DNA from: Renibacterium sp043789415
Lineage (GTDB): Bacteria; Actinomycetota; Actinomycetes; Actinomycetales; Micrococcaceae
Direction: 5' to 3'
Length of the DNA stretch: 64,000 nt
Assembly: GCF_043789415.1 (NCBI RefSeq)
Contig: NZ_JBDLLW010000002.1
Span: 186,001-250,000 of the forward strand
Shown: positions 1 to 9,687 of the stretch, piece after piece
How the letters are laid out: every line of letters starts with the position of its first letter
Position numbering within the stretch: position 1 is the stretch's first letter
Notes under the pieces: generated by a model
Told to the model about the DNA's origin: nothing
Database searches by the model: none
What the model saw: the letters and a program-made list of their open reading frames with translations, nothing else
Program-made: the position numbers and the translations under genes

Positions 1-82
1 CCCCCTTGCCCGATGCCCTTTCACCTCTTCAGCCATCCGCTGATCATCGAGGCCCTTCGATGAACCTGAGTTTTAGCTTCCG

Positions 83-1060
83 CTAGAACAGCGCCACCTT
101 AGGCGTGCGTGGGAAGATCTCGTCCAGAGTAGCCAGGTCTTCAGCGGAGAACTCGTACGACGCCGCTTCGGCATTGGCACGAATCTGCTCCGGCTTGGTC
201 GCTCCGGCGATCACGCTGCTCACCGAGGGCTGCGCTGCGAGCCAGGAGAAGGCCACCTGGAGTTCGCTCAGCCCGCGCTGCTTCGCGAAATCGCTGAAGG
301 CGGCAAGCTGTGCCCAGTCCGCTTTCTCCAGCAGATTGCTTCGGGAATGCGTCAGACGGCTACCTTCTGGCGCCTTGCCCGCTGCGTATTTGCCGGTCAG
401 CAGGCCGTTGGCCAAGGGGAAGTAGGGCAGCACGCCAAGACCGAAAGTTTCCGCCGCCACGGTGACTTCGAGTTCGGCGCGGCGGTCCAGCAGATTGTAG
501 TGATTCTGCGCCGAGATGAAGGGAGTGAAGCCGCCGAGCTGCGCTTCGTAGGCGGCTTCGGCGATTTGCCAGCCGCTGCGATTGGAATGGCCAAGGTAGC
601 GCACCTTCCCGGAGCGGACCAGTTCGTCGAGGGCCGCCAAGGTCTCCTCGATTGGGGTCACTCCGTCCGGGGTGTGGTACTGGTAAAGATCGATCCAGTC
701 GGTGTTCAGCCGGCGCAGTGAAGCCTCCACCGCTTTGACGATGTAACGCCGCGATCCACGAGCTCCCCAGTCAGTGCCGTTGGCACCTTTCATGTCCATG
801 CCGAACTTGGTGGCGACAATGACGTCGTCGCGCCTGCCTTCGAGGGCTTTGCCCAAGCGCTCCTCGCTCAGGCCGGGAGTGGCTCCATAGACGTCGGCGA
901 CGTCGAAGAGCGTCACGCCAGCGTCGATCGCGGCGTGGACGACGGCGTCGGTACCCTGCTGGGATTCGGTGGGAGTGCCCGGACGACCCAGGTTATTGCA
1001 GCCCAAGCCGACGGTGGAAACAACGAGTCCAGAATTGCCCAAACGGCGAAAATCAGTCAT
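83..1060 (-). CDS. Aldo/keto reductase
   Basis: NADPH-dependent aldo/keto reductase of 325 residues, predicted to be a cytosolic TIM barrel that reduces aldehydes or ketones. The family tetrad is visible as D53, Y58, K85 and H129, and the length is normal. It resembles the YhdN/PdxI-like group of general stress reductases, but the substrate cannot be read from sequence. The ATG start has no clear Shine-Dalgarno. A TAGGCT hexamer lies about 10 bases upstream, so a leaderless transcript is possible. It runs in the same direction as the DUF402 and dxs genes, but 60 bases separate it from the DUF402 gene, so operon membership is uncertain. Confidence 0.9.
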   Translation of the reverse strand: MTDFRRLGNSGLVVSTVGLGCNNLGRPGTPTESQQGTDAVVHAAIDAGVTLFDVADVYGATPGLSEERLGKALEGRRDDVIVATKFGMDMKGANGTDWGARGSRRYIVKAVEASLRRLNTDWIDLYQYHTPDGVTPIEETLAALDELVRSGKVRYLGHSNRSGWQIAEAAYEAQLGGFTPFISAQNHYNLLDRRAELEVTVAAETFGLGVLPYFPLANGLLTGKYAAGKAPEGSRLTHSRSNLLEKADWAQLAAFSDFAKQRGLSELQVAFSWLAAQPSVSSVIAGATKPEQIRANAEAASYEFSAEDLATLDEIFPRTPKVALF

Positions 1061-1123
1061 GCGCTAAGCCTATCTCGCGAGGGCCCCGCCATGAGCTTGC
1101 GAATGGTGGGAGCGAGAGAGGCG

Positions 1124-1696
1124 CTATCCCCAGACACTCCCCCCAGCTCGCTCGAACCACTGGGCTTCCCGGCCATCGAAGGGCGCTAACCCGGCCAGAA
1201 CAGCCTGATAGATTCGAGCGCATTCGTTCTCTATCCGTTCAATAACTTCCTTCGAGTAGCCGTAACGCAGCTGGTGCTCGGCAAACTCATCTTCGTCGGC
1301 AATCCAGGTGTGCTCCTTTTCAGTGACCACATCCAGGTCCATATCTATTAGAGTGAGTTCCCATCCAGCATCTTTTACCAGCGGATGCCAGGCGATATCG
1401 GTCACCAAATCCACGTACAGCGTGCACTGATTGGGATGCTGTACATCGTAAAAAGTAGCCACCCACTCCCCCGAAAAAGGCACCAAAAGCGCTGCACCCG
1501 AACGAGCTATAAAAGCGGAACCCGGTTTGGAGACAAAGGCTCCGGGTGACTGATAGACCCAGTGCCCTAGGTCGTCGGACCCCAGGTAGTGCCCGGGTGC
1601 CACCCAGTGCGGCGAACCATCCCACTTACGGTTCCGAGCCACCACCAGATCACCGACAGCGGGGCCGAAGGAATCCGCCGCCGGTGATGTGATCAT
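1124..1696 (-). CDS. DUF402 domain protein
   Basis: Protein of 190 residues of the DUF402 (FomD/YgaC-like) family. Conserved features are the central Y-D-V/TLYVDLVTDIAWH core (about residues 84-107) and the D-M-D-L-D-V segment (about 118-123) that contributes acidic metal-binding residues in characterised members. Some relatives are nucleoside di- or triphosphate phosphatases; whether this one is a phosphatase is inference. Its ATG overlaps the dxs stop codon as ATGA, so translation is probably coupled to dxs. The dxs pairing may reflect shared transcription rather than a shared pathway. Confidence 0.8.
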   Translation of the reverse strand: MITSPAADSFGPAVGDLVVARNRKWDGSPHWVAPGHYLGSDDLGHWVYQSPGAFVSKPGSAFIARSGAALLVPFSGEWVATFYDVQHPNQCTLYVDLVTDIAWHPLVKDAGWELTLIDMDLDVVTEKEHTWIADEDEFAEHQLRYGYSKEVIERIENECARIYQAVLAGLAPFDGREAQWFERAGGSVWG

Positions 1697-3678
1697 AGCT
1701 GCGGAAATTGACCGGTATGGCTCTGCTGATCGTGCTGGTCCTTGCCCCGCAGCGGCCTAGCAAACGGCACCTTAGTGCCCAGCACTTGATCGACGACGTC
1801 GCGAGCCACCTGCTGAGCCGTCAGGCCGACCCGTTCCAGCACCTGGTTGCGGCTGCCGTGCGCCAGGAACTCCACCGGCAAGCCGACCTCGTTGAGCGCG
1901 GTGTCCACCCCGGCAGCGCGCATCTCCTGCCTGATCCTCGATCCGACACCGCCCGCGCGGACGCCGTCCTCGATCACAATCACAATCCGGTGTTTGGCCG
2001 CCAGCTCGATGATCGAACGGGGAACCGGGAGCACCCAGCGCGGATCGACCACCGTCGAGGAGATCCCTTGGGCTCCGATCAAGTTGGAGACCTGAAGCGC
2101 CAGTTCACTCATCGCCCCGACCGAGACGATCAGCACGTCGTTCTCGGTGGCTCCGGAAGGGCGTCGTGAGAGCACATCGACACCGTCCGCAAGCCGCTCA
2201 ATGGCCTCGACTTCGGCCCCTACTTCACCCTTGGAATATCGCAGCACCGAGGGAGCATCGGAGATCTGCACAGCTTCGCGCAGTTCCTCCCGCAGCCGCG
2301 TAGCATCGCGAGGAGCCGCGAGGTGCAAGCCCGGGATGATCTGCAGCATGGAGAGGTCCCACATGCCGTGGTGACTCGGCCCGTCAGGCCCGGTGACGCC
2401 GGCCCGGTCCAGCACAATGGTCACCCCGGCCTTGTGCAGCGCAACGTCCATCAGCAGCTGGTCGAAAGCCCGGTTCAGGAACGTCGCATAGAGCGCGACC
2501 ACCGGATGCAGCCCGCCGTAGGCCATTCCGGCCGCGGTGGTGAGCGCGTGCTGCTCAGCGATTCCGACGTCGAAAACGCGCTCCGGGTGCCGCTGCGCGA
2601 AGAGATTCAGGCCCACCGGGATCAGCATCGCCCCGGTGATCCCCACCAGGTCTTTTCGCTCGTCCGCAAGCTCAGCGATTTCCTCGGCGAAAACCGAAGT
2701 CCAGGACTCCGCTTTGGCCTCACCGAGCGGCAGGCCAGTCTCCGGGTCGATCACGCCGACCGCGTGGAACTGGTCCTCCTCGTGTGCCCGTGCTGGGGCG
2801 TAGCCTCTGCCCTTCTCAGTCATCGCGTGCACGATCACCGGACCGGCATAGTTCTTGGCGGTGAGCAGAGCAGACTCCATGGCCTTCTGATCGTGGCCAT
2901 CGACGGGGCCAATGTACTTCAAGCCCAAATCGTCGAAAAGCCCCTGCGGAGCCCACCAGTCCTTGAGGCCCTTCTTAGCGGCGTGCAGGGATTTATACAT
3001 GAACTGGCCGAGGAAACCACTGTGCTGTAGCTTCTGTTTGGTCCAGTCCAGTGTCTCTTCGTAGGCCTTATGGGTTCGCACGGAATCGATCGCCGGGCGA
3101 AGCGAGCGCAGATAATCCGCTAAACCACCGACCGTCGGCGCGTAGGACCGGCCGTTGTCGTTCACCACGATCACCACACGGCGGTGCTTATCCGCAGCGA
3201 TATTGTTCAGGGCTTCCCAGGTCATCCCGCCGGTGAGCGCGCCGTCGCCGACCACCGCGACCACATAACGATCGCCTTCACCGTTCAGCTGGCGGGCCCG
3301 GGAGATGCCATCGGCCCAGGACAGCGAGGAGGAGGCGTGCGAGGACTCGACGATGTCGTGAATCGATTCCGCTCGGTCCGGGTAGCCGGAGAGCCCGTTC
3401 TGCTGGCGCAAGGTGGAGAAGTCATGCCGACCGGTGACTAATTTATGAACATAGGATTGATGGCCGGTATCGAAGATGATGGAATCCCGTGGGGAGTCGA
3501 ACGTCCGGTGAATCGCCAGGGTCAGTTCAACGACACCGAGATTCGGGCCGAGATGGCCTCCGGTCTGCGCCACATTGCTGATCAAGAAGTCCCGGATCTC
3601 CTGCGCGAGCTGAACCATCTGCTCCTCGCTGAGCCGGGCCAGATCCGCCGGATGCTGGATCGTCTCCAGAAGTCCCAT
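1693..3678 (-). CDS. dxs: 1-deoxy-D-xylulose-5-phosphate synthase
   Basis: Thiamine-diphosphate enzyme that condenses pyruvate with glyceraldehyde 3-phosphate to give DXP, the first step of the MEP isoprenoid pathway. The 661 residues contain the N-terminal TPP-binding GDGALTGG motif (about 144-151), the conserved His of GGHLGPN (H42), the catalytic Glu of the GIAEQHA segment (around 370) and the DRAGVTGPDGPSHHG region. The last 25 or so residues are a polar tail longer than in typical enzymes. The ATG is preceded by GAGG at suitable spacing. It is followed by the overlapping DUF402 gene. No second dxs was seen in the window. Confidence 0.97.
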   Translation of the reverse strand: MGLLETIQHPADLARLSEEQMVQLAQEIRDFLISNVAQTGGHLGPNLGVVELTLAIHRTFDSPRDSIIFDTGHQSYVHKLVTGRHDFSTLRQQNGLSGYPDRAESIHDIVESSHASSSLSWADGISRARQLNGEGDRYVVAVVGDGALTGGMTWEALNNIAADKHRRVVIVVNDNGRSYAPTVGGLADYLRSLRPAIDSVRTHKAYEETLDWTKQKLQHSGFLGQFMYKSLHAAKKGLKDWWAPQGLFDDLGLKYIGPVDGHDQKAMESALLTAKNYAGPVIVHAMTEKGRGYAPARAHEEDQFHAVGVIDPETGLPLGEAKAESWTSVFAEEIAELADERKDLVGITGAMLIPVGLNLFAQRHPERVFDVGIAEQHALTTAAGMAYGGLHPVVALYATFLNRAFDQLLMDVALHKAGVTIVLDRAGVTGPDGPSHHGMWDLSMLQIIPGLHLAAPRDATRLREELREAVQISDAPSVLRYSKGEVGAEVEAIERLADGVDVLSRRPSGATENDVLIVSVGAMSELALQVSNLIGAQGISSTVVDPRWVLPVPRSIIELAAKHRIVIVIEDGVRAGGVGSRIRQEMRAAGVDTALNEVGLPVEFLAHGSRNQVLERVGLTAQQVARDVVDQVLGTKVPFARPLRGKDQHDQQSHTGQFPQL

Positions 3679-3814
3679 TGATCCTCACTCTCTTTCCTCC
3701 GCAACTTTGATTCTACTGGGTATTCGCCGCCGGGCCATTGAAGGACTGCCCGCCCCGCCAGTACTCACCCCACGCGAGTTAGCCTTTGAGTCTCAAATTC
3801 TCCCGGAAAAGCAG

Positions 3815-3850
3815 CGACCCCGGCCTACCATTGCTGGCAAGCCGGGGTCG
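3815..3850 (-). terminator. Hairpin terminator of acnA
   Basis: A perfect 10-bp stem (CGACCCCGGC, 3815-3824, with GCCGGGGTCG, 3841-3850) closes a 16-nt loop. In the acnA direction it is followed by GCTGCTTTT. It lies about 80 bases beyond the acnA stop codon, fitting a factor-independent terminator. Confidence 0.7.
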
Positions 3851-3861
3851 TAGCGCGGAGA

Positions 3862-3947
3862 ACTAGCTAGCGCTGATCGATCTTCGCGCCCCCTTGGTAA
3901 ACCTCCGGTTCGCCAAGGGCCCCCAGAGGGACTAGCTAGCGCTGATC
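3862..3947. repeat. 17-bp direct repeat including the acnA stop codon
   Basis: ACTAGCTAGCGCTGATC occurs at 3931-3947, where it contains the acnA stop codon and the last codons (I-S-A-S), and again at 3862-3878, 69 bases away. The downstream copy is untranslated. A small 7-bp hairpin (CCCTTGG/CCAAGGG, 3891-3918) lies between them. It looks like a partial duplication of the gene's 3' end. Confidence 0.75.
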
Positions 3948-6784
3948 TGCCGCAGCACGTACTGCAAGATGCCGCCATTACGGTAGTAATCGGCCTCACC
4001 TGGGGTGTCGATCCGGACGACGGCGTCAAAGGACTTGGTCGAACCGTCTTCCTTAGTCGCGGTGACCTTGAGCGTCTTCGGCGTCGTACCCTCGTTCAGC
4101 GCGGTGACGCCCTCAACCGAGAACGACTCGGTGCCGTCCAGGCCGAGGGTCGAAGCGTTCTCGCCCTCCGGGAACTGCAGCGGCAGCACACCCATACCGA
4201 TCAGGTTAGAACGGTGGATGCGCTCGTAGCTCTCGGCGACAACAGCCTTGACGCCGAGCAGCGCGGTGCCCTTAGCGGCCCAGTCACGCGAGGAGCCCGA
4301 ACCGTATTCCTTACCGGCGAGCACCACGAGCGGCACGCCAGCGGCCAGGTAGTTGACCGAGGCGTCGTAGATGGTGGACTGCGGGCCGCCGTCGAGCGTG
4401 AAGTCGCGGGTGAACCCGCCCTCAACGCCGTTGCCCTCGTTAGCGTCGGCCAGCAGCTGGTTGCGGAGCCGGATGTTCGCGAAGGTGCCGCGGATCATCA
4501 CTTCGTGGTTACCGCGCCGCGAGCCGTAGGAGTTGAAGTCCTTGCGGTCAACGCCGTGCTCCAGCAGGTACTTACCGGCGGGGCTGTCCGACTTGAAGGA
4601 ACCTGCCGGGGAGATGTGGTCAGTGGTGACCGAGTCGCCCAGCTTGGCCAGCACCCGGGCGCCGGTGATATCGGCAACCGGTTCCGGCTGAGCCTTCATG
4701 CCCTCGAAGTACGGTGGTTTCCGCACGTAGGTGGAGTCCGAAGCCCAGTCGAAGGTATCGCCTTCCGGGGTGGAGAGCGCCTTCCAGCGGTCGTCGCCCT
4801 CGAAGACCGAGGCGTAGCTGGAGATGAACATCTCCTGGTCCACCGAGGAGTCAATCACTGATTGCACTTCGGTGGGGCTGGGCCAGATGTCCTTGAGGAA
4901 GATCTCCTTGCCGGAATCGTCGGTGCCCAGCGGATCGGTGTCGAAGTCGAAGTCCATCGAACCGGCCAGCGCGTAAGCGATGACCAGTGGCGGGGACGCC
5001 AGGTAGTTCATCTTCACATCGGGCTGGATGCGGCCTTCGAAGTTACGGTTACCGGAGAGCACCGCGGTCACCGCAAGATCCTTGTCCTGGATCGCCTGCG
5101 AGATCTCCGGCTCCAAGGGGCCAGAGTTGCCGATGCAAGTCGCGCAGCCATAGCCGACCAGGTAGAAGCCGAGCTTCTCCAGGTACGGGGTCAGCCCGGA
5201 CTTGTCGTAGTAGTCGGTGACCACCTTGGACCCGGGAGCCAGCGAGGTCTTCACCCAGGGCTTGGAAGTCAGGCCCTTGTCCACGGCGTTACGGGCCAGC
5301 AAAGCTGCCGCAAGCATCACCGAGGGGTTCGAGGTGTTGGTGCAGGAGGTGATCGAGGAGATGGTCACCGCACCGTGGTCGAGCTCGAACTGCCGGCCGT
5401 CCGCCAGCGTCACCGGAGCGGGACGCGAGGGGCGCCCGAAAGCACCGTTCGCGGCGGAGAGGGTCTCCTTATTCATCGGCCGAGCCGTGTCATGCACGTG
5501 GGTGGTCGCGTCGCCGGAGAAGGACGGCGAGTCGGAGGCCGGGAAGCTCTCCTCCAGTGCCTCGTCCACACTGCCGTCATCCGAAACCGGCTTGACGTAG
5601 TTGTGCAGGTCCTTGCGGAACTGCTCTTTGGCGTCGCTGAGCTGAATCCGGTCCTGCGGGCGCTTCGGTCCGGAGATCGAGGGAACCACGGTGGAGAGGT
5701 CCAGTTCCAGGTACTCGGAGAACTTGGGTTCGCGGGAAGCGTCGTGCCAGAGGCCCTGCTCCTTGCTGTAGGCCTCGACGAGAGCCAGGCTCTCCTCGGA
5801 ACGGCCGGTGAGCCGCAGGTAGTCCAGGGTGACCTGATCGATCGGGAACATCGCGGCGGTGGAGCCGAATTCAGGGCTCATATTGCCGATCGTGGCCCGG
5901 TTGGCCAGCGGCACTGCCGCCACGCCGTCACCGTAGAACTCGACGAACTTGCCGACCACACCGTGCTTGCGCAGCATTTCGGTGATGGTCAGTACGACGT
6001 CGGTCGCGGTGGCTCCGGCGGGGATGCCGCCGGTGAGCTTGAAGCCGACCACCCGCGGGATCAGCATGGAAACGGGCTGGCCGAGCATGGCTGCCTCGGC
6101 TTCGATGCCGCCGACGCCCCAGCCCAGCACACCCAGGCCGTTGACCATGGTGGTGTGCGAGTCGGTGCCGACGCAGGTGTCAGGGTAAGCACGAAGCTTG
6201 CCGTCAACAGTGCGGGTCATAATGGTGCGAGCCAGGTACTCGATATTGACCTGGTGCACGATGCCGGTTCCCGGCGGGACGACCTTGAAATCGTCGAAAG
6301 CTGTCTGTCCCCAGCGCAGGAACTGGTAACGCTCGCCATTACGCTGGTATTCGATCTCCATATTGCGCTCCAGCGCGCCGGAGTTACCGAAGACGTCGAT
6401 CTGCACCGAGTGGTCGATCACGAGTTCCGCGGGAGCCAGCGGGTTGACTCGCTTCGGGTCGCCGCCGAGTTCCTTGACGGCCTCGCGCATGGTCGCCAGA
6501 TCGACGACACAGGGCACGCCGGTGAAGTCCTGCATGATGACGCGGGCCGGGGTGAACTGGATTTCGGTATCGGGCTGGGCATTGGGGTCCCAAGCGGCCA
6601 GTGCGCGGACGTGATCCGCGGTGATGTTCGCACCATCTTCGGTGCGCAACAGGTTTTCAAGCAAAACCTTCAAGCTGAAGGGCAGCTCTTGTGCGCCCTC
6701 AACAGAACTCAAACGGAAAATCTCGTATTCGGTCCCGGCGACATTCAGTACGCCTTTGGATCCGAAGCTGTCCACATTACTCAC
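3932..6784 (-). CDS. acnA: Aconitate hydratase (AcnA type)
   Basis: Interconverts citrate and isocitrate in the TCA cycle using a [4Fe-4S] cluster. The 950-residue length matches actinobacterial AcnA. Cluster-binding cysteines lie in the SCTNTSNP motif (around 480) and the YGCATCIGNSGP motif (around 547). The swivelling C-terminal domain has the GSRRGNHEVM and YGSGSSRDWAAKG substrate-binding motifs. An acidic insertion containing ALEESFPASDSP (around 410) is common in actinobacterial members. The start is GTG with GAGGAG seven bases upstream. The gene appears to be transcribed alone. Its 3' end is followed by a repeat of its last 17 bases and a hairpin. Confidence 0.97.
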   Translation of the reverse strand: MSNVDSFGSKGVLNVAGTEYEIFRLSSVEGAQELPFSLKVLLENLLRTEDGANITADHVRALAAWDPNAQPDTEIQFTPARVIMQDFTGVPCVVDLATMREAVKELGGDPKRVNPLAPAELVIDHSVQIDVFGNSGALERNMEIEYQRNGERYQFLRWGQTAFDDFKVVPPGTGIVHQVNIEYLARTIMTRTVDGKLRAYPDTCVGTDSHTTMVNGLGVLGWGVGGIEAEAAMLGQPVSMLIPRVVGFKLTGGIPAGATATDVVLTITEMLRKHGVVGKFVEFYGDGVAAVPLANRATIGNMSPEFGSTAAMFPIDQVTLDYLRLTGRSEESLALVEAYSKEQGLWHDASREPKFSEYLELDLSTVVPSISGPKRPQDRIQLSDAKEQFRKDLHNYVKPVSDDGSVDEALEESFPASDSPSFSGDATTHVHDTARPMNKETLSAANGAFGRPSRPAPVTLADGRQFELDHGAVTISSITSCTNTSNPSVMLAAALLARNAVDKGLTSKPWVKTSLAPGSKVVTDYYDKSGLTPYLEKLGFYLVGYGCATCIGNSGPLEPEISQAIQDKDLAVTAVLSGNRNFEGRIQPDVKMNYLASPPLVIAYALAGSMDFDFDTDPLGTDDSGKEIFLKDIWPSPTEVQSVIDSSVDQEMFISSYASVFEGDDRWKALSTPEGDTFDWASDSTYVRKPPYFEGMKAQPEPVADITGARVLAKLGDSVTTDHISPAGSFKSDSPAGKYLLEHGVDRKDFNSYGSRRGNHEVMIRGTFANIRLRNQLLADANEGNGVEGGFTRDFTLDGGPQSTIYDASVNYLAAGVPLVVLAGKEYGSGSSRDWAAKGTALLGVKAVVAESYERIHRSNLIGMGVLPLQFPEGENASTLGLDGTESFSVEGVTALNEGTTPKTLKVTATKEDGSTKSFDAVVRIDTPGEADYYRNGGILQYVLRQISAS

Positions 6785-6872
6785 TACAGGACTCCTCTCG
6801 CCTCGCCTTAATCTTTGTCTCGAGGGGGGCCGGTTGCCAGTTAGGTGCCCCTAACTAACAAGTAACTTGAAC

Positions 6873-9482
6873 CTATTCCCTTTCGGAGACGGCACCACGG
6901 CGCTTGAGTACCCGATAGAGAATTTCAACCGCCGCACAGCCTAGAACAACTACTCCAATGGTAACTGCCAGCAAGCTTCCGGTTGGCACCTGAAGCGCGA
7001 AGAACTCGCGGGCGAAGGGCACCGTGAGCACCAGCACCAAGCCGAGCAGCATTGCACCGACCACCGCGGCACGCCAGCGGTCAAAGGGCCTGGCCAGGGT
7101 CCCCAGCACCCAGAGAGCGATCAGCAGCACAGCCGCGGTAGTGGCGGTGCGGCCCGCTTCCAGCTGGGCTTCCGGGCTCAGCGCGAGATCCGGGAAAGCC
7201 CGGGAGAAGCCGTAGACCGCGACGATACACACCGCGATGATCGCCCCGGCAGGGACCGAGAAGAGCAGCACCCGGCGCAGGAAACCCGGCTGATAACGAC
7301 GCTTATTGGGCAGCAGAGCTAGGAAGAAAGCCGGGATGCCGATGGTCAGCGAGGAGATGATGGAGAGCTGGCGCGGCAGGAAAGGATACTGCCAGAGCAC
7401 GATGCCGATGAAGAGCGAGATCAGAATGGCATAAGCGGTCTTCGTCAGGAAGAGGTTCGCCACCCGCTCCACATTGGCGATCACCCGTCGCCCTTCGGCG
7501 ACCACTCCCGGCATCCGGGAGAACTGACCGTCCAGTAGCACCAGCCTGGCGACCGCTTTGGTCGCCGCGGCCCCCGAACCCATCGCGATGCCGATATCGG
7601 CGTTCTTCAAGGCGAGCGCATCGTTCACGCCGTCACCGGTCATCGCCACTACATGCCCGCGCTTTTGCAGGGCGAGCACAATAGATTTCTTCTGCTCGGG
7701 AGTCACCCGGCCGAGCACCTGCTCCTTCTCGAGCACTTCACCGAGTTCGTCAAGGTCCTCGGGCAGCTGCCGGGCGTCGTAGCCCTGACCGACGTCCTGA
7801 AAGCCGACCTCGCGGGCGACGGCGGCCACCGTACGCGGGTTGTCTCCCGAGATGACCCGCAGATCGACGCCCTGTTCACGGAAATAGGCGAGGGTTTCGG
7901 AGGCGTCCGGGCGGACTTTCTCCCGGAAGGTCAGAATCGCCACCGGGTGCAGGCCTGTGGGGACTTCTTCGTTGCTGAGTGAGACTTCGCTCGCGGAATC
8001 GTCGCTGTGTGCCAGCACGAGCGCCCGCAGCCCCTGCTCGGCGAGCCGACCGGCCTCCTGTAACGCTGACTGGTGACTTTCGACGTCGTGCCTGAGCACC
8101 ATCTCCGGGGCACCGAAGACCCAACTGCCCCGGGGCTCTTCGAAGTCACCTGGCTGTCCGGGTTCACTGGGCTCCGTAGTAAAGCCCACCGCGCTCCATT
8201 TGCGGGCGCTATTGAAGGGCACCTTGACACTGGGTTGGCTGGCCGGCAGCTCGGTGTATTCCGGGCGCAGGCAGGCGGCGGTGGCGTTCGCGTTCGGATC
8301 GGCACCGATCCAGCCGAGCACCCGGCGGAAGCCTGACACTTCACCCAGGGAGTGCTCGGCGTCGAAGACGATCTCGCCTTCGGTGAGCGTCCCGGTCTTG
8401 TCGAGGCAGACGATATCCACCCGCGCCAAGCCCTCGACCGCCGGGAGTTCCTGGACCAGGACCTGTCGGCGGGCCAGGGTGACCGCGGCTAGGCCGAAGG
8501 AGATACTGGTCAGCAGCACGAGCCCTTCCGGGATCATCGCCACGATGGAGGCGACCGCCGAGACCACCGCGTCTTTCCAGGCACCGGTCTGCAAAGCGCT
8601 CGCCCAGCCGCCCTTGGCCTGCATCTGGCCATTGACCACCAGCAGCACGAGCGGGACCAGCGCCCAGGTGATGTAGAGCACGATCTTATTGATCGAGTTG
8701 CGGATCTCGGAATTGACCATGGAGAACCGCTTGGCTTCCGCGGTGAGCTTGGAGGCGAAGGACTCGACGCCGACCCGCTGTACCCTGGCCGTTCCTGACC
8801 CGGAGACCACCGCTGAGCCGGAGAGCACCTCATCGCCTGGCTTCTTGTCGATCGGATCGGATTCACCGGTGAGCAGCGACTCATCGACTTCCAGGCTTTC
8901 CACGCTGAGCACCCGAGCATCGGCGGGGATCTGGTCCCCGGTGCGCAGTACGAGGATATCGTCGTACACCACCTCGCCGACGGCGATCTCTCGGGGACTA
9001 CTTTGAGGGCTGCCCTGCTGCCCCATGCCCTGACGGAGCACCCGGGCGTGCGGTGCATTGAGCACCGCCAGCTTGTCCAGCGTTCGTTTGGCCCGATATT
9101 CCTGCACCACGCCGATGGCGGCGTTGGCGAGCACGATGACGCCGAATAAAGCATCCTTCCACTCCCCGACCAGGAGCACCACCACGAAACAGGCACCCAG
9201 CACGATATTGAACAGGGTGACCAGATTGGCGCGCAAGATCTGGGCGATGCTCCGGCTGGATTCGTTCGGGACGGCGTTGTCCAGGCCCAGCGAAAACCGT
9301 CTGGCTACCTGAGCTTCGGTCAAGCCAGCATCGGAGAACGCGTTGTCGGAGCGTTCATCAGGCGATTGGGAAAGCTGCAGTTTGGCATCGGAGATTGCGG
9401 CGAGTCTCGCTGCGTTCTTGGTTTCGTTCTTGACTTCAGCACGGCTCGGCATGGTCTTTTGGCTGCTCATGATGTTGACCAC
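6873..9482 (-). CDS. Cation-transporting P-type ATPase, CtpE-like
   Basis: Membrane ATPase of 869 residues. It has an actuator-domain TGES motif (about 204), the phosphorylated aspartate in DKTGTLTEG (about 362), the hinge GDGVNDALALKNADIG (about 616) and around ten predicted membrane segments in the usual P-type layout. The N-terminal stretch ILRANLVTLFN followed by GVVQEYRAKRTLDKL resembles mycobacterial CtpE, a calcium-linked transporter, as I recall it. Ion specificity is therefore inference. The listed start is GTG; an ATG four codons in (9470) is an equal alternative, and neither has a strong ribosome site. It is separated from acnA by 88 bases. Confidence 0.9.
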   Translation of the reverse strand: MVNIMSSQKTMPSRAEVKNETKNAARLAAISDAKLQLSQSPDERSDNAFSDAGLTEAQVARRFSLGLDNAVPNESSRSIAQILRANLVTLFNIVLGACFVVVLLVGEWKDALFGVIVLANAAIGVVQEYRAKRTLDKLAVLNAPHARVLRQGMGQQGSPQSSPREIAVGEVVYDDILVLRTGDQIPADARVLSVESLEVDESLLTGESDPIDKKPGDEVLSGSAVVSGSGTARVQRVGVESFASKLTAEAKRFSMVNSEIRNSINKIVLYITWALVPLVLLVVNGQMQAKGGWASALQTGAWKDAVVSAVASIVAMIPEGLVLLTSISFGLAAVTLARRQVLVQELPAVEGLARVDIVCLDKTGTLTEGEIVFDAEHSLGEVSGFRRVLGWIGADPNANATAACLRPEYTELPASQPSVKVPFNSARKWSAVGFTTEPSEPGQPGDFEEPRGSWVFGAPEMVLRHDVESHQSALQEAGRLAEQGLRALVLAHSDDSASEVSLSNEEVPTGLHPVAILTFREKVRPDASETLAYFREQGVDLRVISGDNPRTVAAVAREVGFQDVGQGYDARQLPEDLDELGEVLEKEQVLGRVTPEQKKSIVLALQKRGHVVAMTGDGVNDALALKNADIGIAMGSGAAATKAVARLVLLDGQFSRMPGVVAEGRRVIANVERVANLFLTKTAYAILISLFIGIVLWQYPFLPRQLSIISSLTIGIPAFFLALLPNKRRYQPGFLRRVLLFSVPAGAIIAVCIVAVYGFSRAFPDLALSPEAQLEAGRTATTAAVLLIALWVLGTLARPFDRWRAAVVGAMLLGLVLVLTVPFAREFFALQVPTGSLLAVTIGVVVLGCAAVEILYRVLKRRGAVSERE

Positions 9483-9561
9483 TCTATGCGAGCTAAGCCA
9501 GCCTCGCCTCAGTCTGGAGACGGATGTTTTGGATTAGCTGGCGAGACGTCGGAGAGAGGCC

Positions 9562-9603
9562 ACTGAACCCCAGCCCACCGAAACTGAACCCCAGCCCACC
9601 GAA
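9562..9603. repeat. Perfect 21-bp tandem repeat, two copies
   Basis: Two head-to-tail identical 21-bp units (9562-9582 and 9583-9603) begin ACTGAACCCC and end GCCCACCGAA. The CCCACCGAA end is the arm motif of the hairpin at 9633-9662 and of the hairpin near 62.9 kb. They lie between the ATPase and RNA methyltransferase genes. Confidence 0.85.
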
Positions 9604-9632
9604 TCCGGGTTTCACCGGGGGTGAGACAGCTT

Positions 9633-9662
9633 GGCCCACTGAAACTCCCGATTCAGTGGGCC
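9633..9662. terminator. Perfect 11-bp intergenic hairpin downstream of the methyltransferase gene
   Basis: GGCCCACTGAA (9633-9643) pairs perfectly with TTCAGTGGGCC (9652-9662) around an 8-nt loop. It starts 25 bases beyond the methyltransferase stop codon, a terminator-like position, but there is no clear U-tract. It belongs to the CCCAC(C/T)GAA hairpin group. Confidence 0.6.
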
Positions 9663-9687
9663 CAGGTCCGGCGGAAAAAGGAGCCAG

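Noticed and set aside
4862..6811. 649-codon open frame on the plus strand
   Set aside because: Lies wholly antisense to aconitase and has no recognisable domain; high G+C third positions create such long shadows.
9562..9662. Repeat cluster considered as a CRISPR remnant
   Set aside because: Units are directly adjacent without spacers and no cas gene is present.
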